Positions 1-10,137 of a DNA stretch of 64,000 nt are shown here, in pieces (positions within the stretch are counted from its first letter, which is position 1; the number at the start of each line of letters is the position of its first letter). Location of the stretch: positions 43,249,001 through 43,313,000 of the forward strand of contig CM027378.1 of NCBI GenBank assembly GCA_015680905.1, written 5' to 3'. The translations under genes and the position numbers were made by a program. Below the pieces are notes generated by a model, which ran no database searches, was not told where the DNA came from, and was given only the letters and a program-made list of their open reading frames with translations. Source of the stretch: Coptis chinensis. Lineage: Eukaryota > Streptophyta > Magnoliopsida > Ranunculales > Ranunculaceae.

Positions 1-839
1 AAGCCGTGTTTAACGGGTATGCAAAAGGTGGTTGCTTGCATATAGTTGTGGTGCAGATGCGTAGGATGAATACGTTTAAATAGCAAAGAGCACTCTTTTC
101 GAAATCTTGAGGCATTTTTGTGATGTCGTGATGGCGATCTTCGAAGAAGAATATTTGAGGGCTCCAAATGAAGAAGGCATTCAACGTTTAATTCAACAAG
201 GTGGAAATCATGGCTTCCTGGGTATGTTTGGAAGTTTGGATTGTATGCATTGACAATGGAAAATGTGTCCTACGGTATGGCAAGATACACATGTAGGACA
301 TAAGAAGAAACCTACGATAATTTTGGAAACCGTTGTCGATAGAGACTTGTGGATTTGGCATGCATTTTTTGGTATGCGTGGGTTCAAACAATGACGTCAA
401 CATGCTTCAACGTTCTCACGTCTTTGACAATCTTATGTTTGGTGATACTCCTCGTTGCAATTACATTGTGAATGGTCGCCAATACAAAATGGGTTACTAT
501 CTAGCCGATGTGATATATCCTAAATGGGCTACACTTGTACAACCCCTCACCAAACAACTCAAAGAGAGGGATTATTTGCTAAGATGCAAGAAGCGTGTCG
601 AAAAACTAACCATTGGAATGGTCTAGACTATACATATGGCAGAGTTTCTGCTGTCTGTTACAACTTAATAGATAGACGGCATAGTTCTATTGTTCGTCTC
701 CCAAACTTAACAGCTGCTAAAAAAACGTGATTGGAATGGTTTTTTTTATTTTGGGCAGCCAAATTTGGCTGGGCAAGCTAAAAGGCTTATGTGACACCTT
801 TTAGCAGTCCAATTTAGCAACTCCCCATTGGACTTGCTC
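1..839 (+). mobile_element. PIF/Harbinger-type DNA transposon, right-hand part
   Basis: The right end is visible: read inward, the terminus is GAGCAAGTCCAATGGGG, followed outside by TAA (840-842), which fits the 3-bp TTA/TAA target site of the PIF/Harbinger superfamily. The left end lies outside the window. The body holds the decayed transposase described separately. Superfamily assignment rests on that transposase and on the terminal repeat style; the missing left end prevents a direct check of the target duplication. Confidence 0.6.
83..730 (+). pseudogene. Harbinger transposase (Plant_tran / HARBI1-like), broken
   Basis: The reading frame matches the plant PIF/Harbinger DDE transposase (often annotated ALP1-like or nuclease HARBI1). 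Visible family blocks are FGSLDCMH with the first catalytic Asp, GHKKKPTIILE, LWIWHAFFG, GSNNDVNMLQRS, YIVNGRQYKMGYYLADVIYP and LFAKMQEACRK. Two lesions are seen. The Trp codon expected after LDCMH is TGA near 252, and the frame shifts near 560-580 so that the LFAKMQEACRK block lies in another frame. The N-terminal half is outside the window or too decayed to follow. The protein would act in the nucleus together with a Myb-like partner; this copy cannot make it. Confidence 0.8.
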
Positions 840-842
840 TAA

Positions 843-1741
843 GGCTACAGTAGGATGAACGATGTGGGTCGATGGAGTAGTTACTGATAGAGGTTATAAA
901 GGTGGAAATATAGGGGATAGTTGAAATGGGGAAGGAGTCAAGGAGAGCATGTATACATATTGCATGCCTCCTTGTGCAGGTGGTTAAACACATAGCATGT
1001 CATCTCAATAGGCATTCTTAGCTGTTATCGGTAGTCCAACAGTGTTTTATGTGTAAAAAAAATTCAAAGACAAATGTGTGATTCTTGTATGCAAAGACAA
1101 CCGAAGGTGCCAAGGTTGTTGGCATACTTAAAGGTGGTGAGCCAGGAATTGGAGACTGTATCGAAAGTGAACATTTTATCGGATTGAAAAGATGGATCAT
1201 GCATCCCTGCACACAACAACCTCCAACAAAGTAAATCCTAGATTCTCAGGTTGCAACGTTGCCAAACAATGAGTTCCGATAAAAGAGATGGATAGGCAGT
1301 CAACTGGCTGCTAGGATCCTTGATCTTTTCTCCACCAACGTGACCACCATCAGTATTAAAAATAAGGAGCTCCTTCCATATGAAGATGAATCAATTTGTC
1401 TTTTGCTGTTCAGAATGGAAGATTTCCCAAAGGGATAGCGTTCCCCAACACACTATCATATATGTGAAGCTTCGGGGATTCTGATATTTATACCATTTTC
1501 GTTGCCATTTTTTGCTTCCAGAGTCACCCCTAAAGAGTAACCTTTACATAGGCTTTAATAGTAGCCTCAGCTCCCTCATAACTTCAGTTGTAAATTAGAC
1601 ATTTTGTCCAACACAAGATAGTGAGCTACCTTGCCCACGACTCTCTCTCTCTAGGACCAATGCTCTTCCCATCGCGAGTGAAAAGGTTGGATCCATTATA
1701 AAATATTCAATCTGCCACAACATTTCGAGATAAAGAGAGTG
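843..1741. other. Unassigned intergenic stretch
   Basis: I see no convincing coding frame, RNA gene or terminal repeat here. It is flank between the Harbinger end and the insertion site of the 1.75-7.15 kb retrotransposon, whose left target duplication GGTTT is at 1742-1746. Confidence 0.5.
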
Positions 1742-1746
1742 GGTTT

Positions 1747-2223
1747 TGTACTTACCGATTTCTCTACCCCCGATCTTACAGGTCTTTCTCCAGGAATAGT
1801 GCTCACTCTCACTGACCGGCTGAACCCGAGTGGGTTGCCTACGTACCCCTTCTTTGGGGGTTCAAGCCGAACCGTAGTTCCTCCTTCTTCCCTCTCCTCT
1901 CTTCTCCTTTATATATCTTCTAACCACCACCTTTCTCTAACCGCTCTCCGCTCCCTTATCCCCTGATCCTCTTTCTCGCTTCTCTCCACTAACTATCCAA
2001 CTGTCTCTTGATATATCACGACTTCGCTATCGTACTCCCGTATGCCCCTTCACTATTCCGCCTCCCTTTGGGTCACTGAAATCCCACTGGTCCCTATGCC
2101 CCTCCAAATTCCGCGCCCCTTACATGACTCGTAGACTGGATCACGTGCTCCCTCTTTCTTTTACCTCACTTGCCTCGGTCCCGAAGAGATGTCACCTTGA
2201 TGGTCATGAATTAGGCTGATACA
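1747..2223 (-). repeat. 3' LTR of the 1.75-7.15 kb retrotransposon
   Basis: 477 bp, TG...CA. On the minus strand it contains a TATA-like TATATAAAGG around 1906-1917 and a pyrimidine-rich plus strand. It matches the right-hand LTR with about eight substitutions by eye (for example G/A in the GAACCC motif and C/T in CGTACCC). Confidence 0.92.
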
Positions 2224-2236
2224 AATGCCCCCTCTC
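2224..2236 (-). other. Polypurine tract
   Basis: On the minus strand the sequence directly before the 3' LTR reads GAGAGGGGGCATT, placed where plus-strand DNA synthesis of an LTR element is primed. Confidence 0.6.
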
Positions 2237-2567
2237 GGGTCCGTCGACAAAGCCGGTGGACCCGAGAAGACCTTGATTCACTCTCACTCTTACTCTCACT
2301 CTTCCACTCAACATATTGTCCACGAAGGGTCTCATCCCCTTCGCACTTACTCATGGAACTCGATATCACGTCCACAAATGGACTCGTACCCTCTATTTCT
2401 CTTTTGTCGAACTCAATAGTATTGTTTCTTCTGGATACGCTGCTTACTCCCAATTGCAGTTTGGAACTCCGGCTTGCGGAAGGCTCATCCCTCCTGCTGT
2501 CTCTGCTACGGAATCGAGTATGATAAGGGGCAACTCAGCTTGCCCCCATGTTTGATTCGGGTCTCAT

Positions 2568-2649
2568 GTTGAAACAGCTCAGTTGGCTCAATTGGAATAG
2601 CGTGTGGCTGTTAACCACAAGGTCGAAGGTTCAAGCCCTTCTTTTGATT
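2568..2649 (+). tRNA. tRNA-Asn(GUU)-like sequence, probably a pseudogene
   Basis: The anticodon arm (TGTGG-CTGTTAA-CCACA, anticodon GTT), variable loop AGGTC and T arm (GAAGG-TTCAAGC-CCTTC) match plant tRNA-Asn closely. The D arm is abnormal: GCTCAGTTG is partly repeated as GCTCAATTG, lengthening the loop. The acceptor halves (GTTGAAA and TTTTGAT) pair only with several wobbles. It lies antisense in the 3' part of the retrotransposon. The arms argue for a real tRNA origin; the D arm and acceptor argue against function. Confidence 0.55.
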
Positions 2650-2739
2650 CGTTATGCATTGAAGCCATTTATTCTATTAGAAAAGTTAATATGAATATCC
2701 TTTTCATAATCTTTGAAGTGGCTATCTTGATTTTCATCC

Positions 2740-4150
2740 AAGTTGTTGCACTCATTTCCCCTGCCGCCTTAGTTTAGCTGTGAAGCCAGCTAGGGTTGCC
2801 CCCAAGTTGTCTACCACCGCGGAGGGATTAATCCCCTCATTCTCTTTGGTTAGCTGTGAAGCTAGATAGGGGCGGCTCAATTTGCCCCCAGTTTGATTCG
2901 GACGTAAAGTCCGCGAAGGGCTCCCTCCCCGCCCCCCCCCCCCCCCGCTCTTTTTATGCAGCTGTGAAGCTATTTCAGGGTTGCCCCAGTTTGATTCGAA
3001 CGTGCAGTCCACGAAGGGCTCTTCCCCGCTCTCTTTGATCAGGTGTGAAGCCAGATGGGGGCAGCTCAATTTGCCCCAAGTTTGATTCGGACGTTTAGTC
3101 CGCTGGGCGGCTCACTGTCTTTGATCAGTTGGAAGCCGTGATATGGGGCAGCTCAATTTGCCCCCAGTTTGATTCGGACGTTTAGTCTGCGAATGGCTCC
3201 TCCCCCCCTCCCCGCTGTCTTTCACCAGCTATGAAGCGAGATAGGGGCAACTCAATTTGCCCCCAATTTGATTCGGACGTTTAGTCCGCTGAAGGATCCT
3301 CCCCTCACCGCCTCTGCGCTTCCTGAATGGAGTCTGATGAAGGGCAACTCAGCTTACCCCCATGTTTGATTCGGATCTCATGTCCGAGGAGGGCTCATCT
3401 CTCCCGTTATCTAGGCTCTGGAGTGTAGTCTGATGAGGGACAACTTAGCTTGCCCCCACGTTTGATTCAGATCTTATGTCCGCGGAAGGCTCATCCCCCC
3501 CCCGTTGTTTATGCTTTGGAGTGGAGGCTGACGAGGGGCAACTCAGCTTGCCCCCAAATCTGATACGGACACGAAAGACTGCGGAGAGCTCATCCCCCCT
3601 GCACTCATTCGGATAACCCCGCGACACATCCGCGAAAGGTCTTTCCACTCTCTTTCGGAATGCACATCTGGGGACAACTCAGCTTGCCCCATGTTTAATT
3701 CGGACACGAGGGTCCGCGGAGGGCTCATCCCCCCCGCACCCCTCCGCTCTCTTTCGGAATGCACATCTGGGGACAGCTCAGCCTGCCCCATGTTTGATTC
3801 GGACATGAGGGTCCACGGAGGGCTCATCCCCCCCGCTACTCTACTCTGGAGTGGAGTCTGATGAGGATCCGCAGATCCTATCATGCTCGAGGCTTCGGAC
3901 AAGAGGGTCCGGGACAGCTCTGTCTGCCCCACACACGCTGTTTGGACACGAGGGTCCGCGGATCCTATCCCGCTCGAGGCTTTGGACACGAGGGTCCGGG
4001 ACAGCTCTGCCTGCCCCACACGCGCTGTTTGGACACGAGGGTCCGCGAAGGCTCATCCCCGCCGCTGTCTTTGTGGTGGGGGCTGCTCAGTTCGCCCCCA
4101 CGTTGAATTCAGACCTTATCGTCCGCGAAGGCCTCATCCCCTCCGCTATC
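2740..4150. repeat. Tandem array, unit about 95 bp, in the retrotransposon 3' region
   Basis: A core of GGGGCAACTCAGCTTGCCCC, then TTTGATTCGGAC and GTCCGCGAAGGGCTCATCC, recurs roughly every 84-100 bp in more than a dozen diverged copies. A shorter, more diverged version begins near 2530. C-runs (for example near 2930-2945) and indels vary between units. Long antisense frames across the array (such as 3543-4019) come from the repeat period, not from a protein. Arrays in this position are a known feature of Tat-lineage elements and can seed satellites. Confidence 0.8.
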
Positions 4151-5322
4151 TCTGCGTACTAGAATAACGTTGTGGCATTATCTTTTGAAATCATCTTACC
4201 ATCTGTATTCGGGAGCTCCACTCCGTCGATCTCAGTCCCAAACTCCGGATCTCTTTGTTCCTCTGGATTTCCGAGTTATATACAAGTAATTCAAGATATG
4301 AAACAAAACAACAGCATTTCTAACTCACTCAAATTATGTGTCCACTGCGGACTAAGAGTGACCATTATAACTCCATGCATAACGCAAGTACCTATTCAGA
4401 TCAATAATTGAAAGCTTTACCAAAACACCTAGGGGCTAAGCCTCTCTCGCCCTACCACAATAAATATATGTAGGCATGCACCTATAATTAAATACCCATA
4501 TCGGTTTAGTCTGGAACTATGAATCTACAAAGGCCGTAAAGAGAAAGTGTAATCTTGAAATTGAAATACTAATTGTGTGGCCCGAACTCTAGCAACCATC
4601 TCAGTTTAGCAATACCCACTATATATCTCAGCAACCACACCAGTGTGTGTTGTAATGTGTAGTTCCTGCACCAATAGGACTGAAGAAGAAACAAGGCATA
4701 AGGGCATAACTAGCAGACTTCATGTTAGCCTACCGCACCACTTAACTTAGTCAATTCTATGATAACAAGAGAATTGAAATGCAATACCAGCACGCTATGG
4801 GTACATTATGTAACGACCTTGATCCCTACGGGCTTAGCAAAGAAAACAAGAGCCAGCATAACATGAATTACTCAACAACCAACAACAAGATGTAAATACG
4901 CCTAAAAATATATCATCTCACAATGTATAAGCTCACCTGGAAATGAAACACGGGGTTTAGAAACTACCTTGAGTCTACACGCGACTGATGGTTCTTAAAG
5001 CATACCCGGAATCACTGTCGTGCACTGAACTTGTAAGCACCGCAACTCATCCCACAATCCTTCTGCCGCCCATTTCTACCGGCACCTTCACACCCTTTTC
5101 TACGTATCCGCTACATCGAGACTAGTTATGAGCCGTCGTCTCATGAGATTGATTCCAAACAGCTAATGACCGTCTCTTATTGGTTGATTTACCCAAAACC
5201 CAAGGTCTCTTAAGCATATAGTCGAACACTTGAATACTTTCATGTACACGTTTCCGACGTCTTTCTAGCTGAAATCATCATTCTCTTTTCTGCCACTCGG
5301 TTGTTCGTCATCTTCTTTTATG
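4151..5322. other. Internal retrotransposon sequence of unknown origin
   Basis: No gag-pol homology is seen. On the minus strand about 4196-4262 there is a short exon-like frame reading NPEEQRDPEFGTEIDGVE that ends at a GTAAG donor-like site, suggesting captured host exon and intron sequence. The rest (4430-5320) is noncoding and looks like captured intergenic or intronic plant DNA. I could not assign a donor gene. Confidence 0.35.
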
Positions 5323-5806
5323 TCAAGAACCGCGATATAACAAGAACCGCGATGCCAAATAATCAAAAGAAGGAGAATACAAATCAGCAGGACCGATTAC
5401 ATCTCTAACTTGATTAAGTTTTTCATTATTGGCAGCAATAGAAGGTGTCCCGTCATTCTTTGAGGTATCGAAAACAGAAAGTCCAAGTCCACATATACCC
5501 ATCACAAAATCTGAATTACCCCATACTTGAGATATTGCTGAGTAATGAGAGTGTGAATTGGACTCTGGCAGTGCATATGTGTTGACAAGTCTTCCTTTAC
5601 GCAATGAGAACTGTTGCACACATGATCGACCCAATTCATTCACTGCCAATCTTCCATTTGTGCATCCAAGAAAGATGGAGTCCCCACAAGTTGTTATTCT
5701 CTTTATACTCAAGCAAGTTTGTAACAGGTAAGAACTCCTTCATCTGAATCTGACTAACCCCATTGTATACTACAACAATATAACCGGATGAATTTCCATA
5801 TGACAT
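5323..5806 (-). pseudogene. Captured host-gene fragment, possibly a plant BTB/POZ (KCTD-type) protein C-terminal part
   Basis: A 129-codon open frame (5323-5712) contains GCTNGRLAVNELGRSCV, FSLRKGRLVNTYALPES, SQVWGNSDFVMGICGLGLSV and YSPSFDYLASR. This looks like a repeat-propeller-like C-terminal half of plant BTB/POZ proteins of the At2g24240 kind; that match is from memory and tentative. Just upstream (5713-5806), a different frame gives GCVVMSYGNSSGYIVVVYNG, so the fragment is frameshifted or joined. It is in the sense orientation of the surrounding retrotransposon and lacks the BTB domain. It cannot encode a whole protein. Confidence 0.45.
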
Positions 5807-5859
5807 CACGACACACCCAAGATAATAACAAGAAAAAGGAAAATTTCAGCATAGGTTTC

Positions 5860-6351
5860 TTATGAACTCTTCTTATCAACCACTGGAAATGGGTGAAAAT
5901 GAATCCAACCCCAGTGATCCAAAAACTCCCTAACCAGCTGCCTCGCACCCAACTCTCCAACTGTCGGCTCAGACAAATCTTTAGACTCAATTTGCTTCTT
6001 CGGGTAGTTATGATACTTCCTCATGATCGCATTTCTAATCTCCACATAACCATCAGGTGTTCGCTTCTCCGACTTCCCACTAAAGAACGAAGGCAATCCC
6101 CGCTTCTCAATCCCATGAGTTTTTGTCCATGAAAACCACGCTGTAGGAGTAAGAACAACATGAACATTAGACTGACGAGATCTAATAACCTCAAATTCAT
6201 CCTCAATAGCCAGCATCATAACTCCCTTCTTATTATTCTTCTCCTTCTCCCCATTCTTCTTTGGTCGCAGATCCAACGTTTTCGACCCATTCTCTCTAGA
6301 CATCTTTGCTCCATTCGAAGGTTTCCCATTCACTAACCCCAACTCCAACAA
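5860..6351 (-). pseudogene. Captured SWIRM-domain fragment of a SWI3 (SWI3D-like) chromatin-remodelling subunit
   Basis: A 163-codon frame contains an almost complete SWIRM domain at about residues 58-155: NVHVVLTPTAWFSWTKTH, LPSFFSGKSEKRTPDGYVEI, RNAIMRKYH, KDLSEPTVGELGARQLV and FLDHWGWIHFHPFPV. In whole SWI3 proteins this DNA/nucleosome-binding domain sits in the N-terminal half of a SWI/SNF subunit, followed by ZZ, SANT and coiled-coil parts, all absent here. The INFHPFP-like end fits SWI3D better than SWI3A-C. A Lys-rich linker precedes it. It is sense to the host retrotransposon and bordered within about 30 bp by the HSP20 piece, so it is a transduced fragment, not a gene. Confidence 0.75.
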
Positions 6352-6376
6352 CCGATCACTTTCTCAAAATTTCCCC

Positions 6377-6540
6377 AATGAAACAACAGCAATGGCCCAT
6401 GCTAAAATAGACTGGAAAGAAACCCCAAATGCACATGTAATCAAAGCTGACGTACCAGGGCTGAAAATGCTAAAGCTGATGAAGTCAAAGCTAGTATGGA
6501 AAATGGGGTGTTGACTGTTACTGTTCCTAAAGAAGCTTGG
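6377..6540 (+). pseudogene. Captured class I small heat-shock protein (HSP20) fragment with internal deletion
   Basis: Two pieces of a cytosolic class I sHSP are joined. The first (6377 to about 6459) reads [20 protein letters not shown], the start of the alpha-crystallin domain. The second (about 6460-6534), in another frame, reads [20 protein letters not shown] then TVPKEA, the C-terminal half with the conserved GVL motif. The roughly 45 residues between them in the family are missing and the joint shifts frame. The fragment is antisense to the retrotransposon and to the adjoining SWIRM fragment. Confidence 0.8.
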
Positions 6541-6648
6541 AATTGTTTGATGCTCCGCCTTCTGCTGCTTTCTTCTCCGTGAAGATATTTGCCAAAAACC
6601 AAAATACCTCGATCTGGAAAATCGAACAGTGTAACCTTTTGTTTCTGG

Positions 6649-6666
6649 TCCCCACAGACGGCGCCA
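6649..6666 (-). other. Primer-binding site
   Basis: On the minus strand TGGCGCCGTCTGTGGGGA begins two bases after the 5' LTR, where reverse transcription is primed by a host tRNA. The TGGCGCCGT start is common in Tat/Athila-group plant gypsy elements. Confidence 0.8.
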
Positions 6667-6668
6667 TT

Positions 6669-7145
6669 TGTACTTACCGATTTCTCTACCCCCGATCTTA
6701 CAGGTCTTTCTCCAGGAATAGTGCTCACTCTCACTGACCGGCTGAACCCAAGTGGGTTGCCTACGTACCCTTTCTTTGGGGGATCAAGCCGAACCGTAGT
6801 TCCTCCTTCTTCCCTCTCCTCTCTTCTCCTTTATATATCTTCTAACCACCACCTTTCTCTAACCCCTCTCCGCTCCCTTATCCCCTGATCCTCTTTCTCG
6901 CTTCTCTCCACTAACTATCCAACTGTCTCTTGATATATCACGACTTTGCTATCGTACTCCCGTATGCCCCTTCACTATTCCGCCTCCCTTTGGGTCACTG
7001 AAATCCCACTGGTCCCTATGCCCCTCCAAATTCCGCGCCCCTTACATGACTCGTAGACTGGATCACGTGCTCCCTCTTTCTTTTGCCTCACCTGCCTCGG
7101 TCCCGAAGACATGTCACCTTGATGGTCATGAATTAGGCTGATACA
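6669..7145 (-). repeat. 5' LTR of the 1.75-7.15 kb retrotransposon
   Basis: 477 bp, TG...CA, with a TATA-like motif on the minus strand near 6829-6838. It is followed outside by GGTTT (7146-7150), matching the left target duplication. Confidence 0.92.
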
Positions 7146-7404
7146 GGTTTCTAGTATGTTAAAAGACCTACAGACCACTACCAGTTTCTACAACCATAGA
7201 TAGAACTATAGAAGAAGGTATATGCTTCGTTTGCTTAGTTTAGTACACTACAGCTTTTATGTTTTGGTCCAATACAATTATTAGGGCTATGAGATAGTTT
7301 AGCACACCCCCTGTTGTGGTCCATTCATGTTTTGATTGAATGTTAGCGTACGTAGGGCTATGAGATAATTTCATCAAATTATGTTTTTAAGGCGCAGGCA
7401 GAGC

Positions 7405-7580
7405 CATAGTACAAAATATCGCGATATATCGCGATATATATCGAGATTTCAGAGATGGATATATAAATATCGTGATATTGATTTGGATAAATACCAGTGT
7501 AAATATCGATGATATTTGTAGATATATTGCGATATTTCGACGATATAAATTTTTTTTGTTTTAATCACGATATGTTCGGA
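7405..7580. repeat. Left subterminal ATATCG repeat block
   Basis: Dense overlapping CGATATATCG, ATCGCGATAT and AATATCG motifs, many self-complementary, just inside the left terminal repeat. Clusters of short subterminal motifs are transposase-binding sites in hAT elements; that role here is inferred. Confidence 0.65.
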
Positions 7581-7706
7581 TAAATTGGTGGTGGTGGTGG
7601 CGAGGGAAAGAAACTGGAGAGTTTAGCAAACCGACGAACAAACTAAAAAAAGGCTACTCCTACCCTCTCCCACGCGAAATTTTGATGACTATAAAAGCTC
7701 AGTTTG

Positions 7707-8906
7707 ATGGAAAGGATACAGTTGTTGAGAAGATGGTTGGTTGTTTTGAAAGAAATTGAAAGATTATCTACTAATGAGGCATGTAGTGAAGCAAAGGATT
7801 CTCCAACAAAACTTACTTTGGTCAAGAAACTTTCTTTTTCTTGTTCCGTTTTTATCTTTGCTTTACTCAATGGCTTTGGTTATAAAACAGCTTTTTATTA
7901 TGATTCCGATTTGGGAGGAAAACCGATGAACTTCCGCGATGTTTTTCTTCCTAGTCAAGCTTTAGAAGGCATAATAATGTCTATGGTGAGTTACGGATTA
8001 ATAATTTTGATTTAGCTTGCAACCGTTAGTGTAGATTTTGATTTATCTTTTCCGTGTTTTCAGATTCTTGAAGCACCGGATGAGGAAGAGGTTTCTATAC
8101 TCATCGAGATATTTGGGTGAGTTCTTATAGACCTTGCATTTATTTGAACAACTCTTGCAACATTAAATTGCCTCTTCATTCAAAATCATTTATTAGCTCG
8201 AACTTGAACTTTACTATTCTCTTTATGGTTGCATGGGCTCTTTATCTTATATTATTGAACCCTACTCCTACCCTCTGTTGACTGCAGAGTTTGCTTACTC
8301 GCCACATCCCAATCATCGAAAGGTACGTACTAGACTTTTCTGTTCAAATGCAATTCTCGTTAAATTCTTAGCTTGATCGAACTAGTTTAATGACTTTTGA
8401 CCTCAGGGAGGATTAATAGGGACTCATTGTCGGTTCTTCGTTGGTTCGAGTGTGGAAGCCGCCAAAGATCTTGGGGTATGAGTTTAAGGGAAACTAAACA
8501 ATATTTTTAGTAGAAAAGTGAAACTGTGAAACGGTGGTTTCCTTCTTCATTTTTTTGCCCAAGTCTATGCCACCTGAAAAATGGACATTATATATGTAAC
8601 TGAATTGTGTAATGCCCAGGAATTTTAACTAGCATCCGTATTGTCGCCGCGTTAGTTTTATCAGCTAAGAACTTTATTGGACCAACGTAGAGCCCCCTTA
8701 GAGTATCGAATTTGCTCAGAATTTTATTTGACCAGTTGATGGGATTGTACATGTGGACATTATGCTTCTACAATGCGTGGTTTATCCCAGTCTGATGCAG
8801 GGTTTCATTTGGAATGAGCTATCTATATACAATACATGATCACTTGTTGATGCAGGTCTGGAGGTTAATCTTAAAGACGCACCGAAAGGAATCAGTCCTT
8901 GTGCAG
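7707..8906 (+). pseudogene. Five-exon host-gene-like fragment inside the hAT-like element
   Basis: I do not recognise the family. Exons by GT-AG sites: 7707-7985, 8064-8116, 8288-8322, 8407-8475 and 8856-8906; the frame stays open across all four joints. Exon 1 begins MERIQLLRRWLVVLKEIERL and contains ALLNGFGYKTAFYYDSDLGG and FRDVFLPSQALEGIIMSM. Exon 2 continues ILEAPDEEEVSILIEIFG; exon 5 gives GLEVNLKDAPKGISPCA. The strong codon-like conservation of exons 1-2 suggests a real cytosolic plant protein. No stop ends the frame at 8906, so it is a 5' fragment kept with its introns. It could be expressed as a chimaera with downstream sequence. Confidence 0.5.
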
Positions 8907-10137
8907 GTAAGCTTGTTAAAAAGATTTTCTTTTAAGAAATCAAGTGGCTGATTTCACCATCTCGGCACATGTGAGTCTCTATTTCTGTATATTCTTTTTA
9001 TGAAGGTAAAAATTGTGCTTACAGAAATTATAAGAAAATCACTTGGGGCCTAGATTACTTTCTATATATGTCAATGATCATGTCTATAATCTCAAAGAAC
9101 CATTTAATGTTGTGATATATGCGAACCTTATTCATAAGTTGAATTTCATCATTAGTATTTTATGTGATCACAGTTTCATGGACGGCATCGATGACTAGAT
9201 TATGAGAACATTAATCTTACAAACCCAACCAACCCACTGATCTAACCCAATCTGACTGGGCTTGCGATGCGTTTATTGGGTTGAGACTTAGGTTGAACGG
9301 ACGTACATCCCTTTAACCCGCCTTGTGTATTTTTATCCGGTAAAATATTTTCATTATTAAATGACCGAAGTCGATTCACGAGGATTGTTGAGGTAGCCAG
9401 TTCAAGTTTTCCCAACAGTGTTTACCAAAAATAAAAATAAAAATCCTGTCTACACCTCGGGCTTTTTAGAGTCACTGAATTGGCATCAATCTTGTAATAT
9501 GAGATATATTTATTAAGCTTTAAAAACCAAGGAGATCCAAGTACTTTTTAGAAGAGAAGACACGTAAAATGGTTTTGACAAAGTCATGAACTAACTCACT
9601 AAACACAATGGAAACACATTTTCTGACTTGACTAATAGAGGTGTATAACAATAATATAAGTGGAAATTATGTATATGTTGTTTTCATTTTAATTTTTGTA
9701 TATAATTTATAGTATTCTTTTGATTCGAGGATTGGTTACTTGACTTAACTGGCATTGGTCGAGATGGTTAAGTAGCTTGTTCTACGAATCAATATATATT
9801 TAAGTAGTTGGGTACTTGGGTTTACGAAGTATGAGGTTTTAATATATGTTATGGAATTATATTATTTGATTTTCAGGTTATGACAGGTTTTAAATTTATG
9901 AAATGTTGAAAATACGAAGGAAACTCTGCCGATTTTTTTTTAGAATGTGATATTAAGTGGTGGTTTTATATTTGAGTTATGTATATCATAAGATATTTTG
10001 TATTCGTGAAGTCATCTAGAAGAGGATTGTACCCATCTTTGGTCCTTGTCTTTGAGGGTAGAGCAAATTCTTCCATGAACTGATATGTACCAAGCTACAT
10101 CCAAAGTGGTAGATGTGAACATATTATAGGAATTGAG
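8907..10137. other. AT-rich interior of the hAT-like element
   Basis: No coding frame longer than background is seen and no RNA gene is recognised. Short T-rich runs and intron-like sequence dominate. Confidence 0.4.

Larger units (their letters stand above)
1747..7145 (-). mobile_element. Complete LTR retrotransposon (Tat-like, non-autonomous) carrying host gene fragments
   Basis: Two direct 477-bp LTRs (1747-2223 and 6669-7145) start and end with TG...CA and differ at only about eight positions by eye. The element is flanked by identical 5-bp repeats GGTTT (1742-1746 and 7146-7150), the expected integration duplication. Next to the right LTR is a primer-binding site reading TGGCGCCGTCTGTGGGGA on the minus strand; next to the left LTR is a purine-rich tract. 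Transcription is therefore right to left. No gag, protease, reverse transcriptase or integrase is found. Instead the interior holds SWIRM (SWI3-like), BTB-protein-like and HSP20 fragments plus a tandem array near the 3' LTR. Arrays in the 3' untranslated region and this primer-site style are known from Tat/Ogre-lineage Ty3-gypsy elements; lineage is inference. It must be mobilised by proteins from another element. Confidence 0.9.

Noticed and set aside
3543-4056. Overlapping open frames of up to 158 codons on both strands
   Set aside because: They lie fully inside the 95-bp tandem array; the openness follows from the repeat period and high GC, and all frames show the same repeated peptide.
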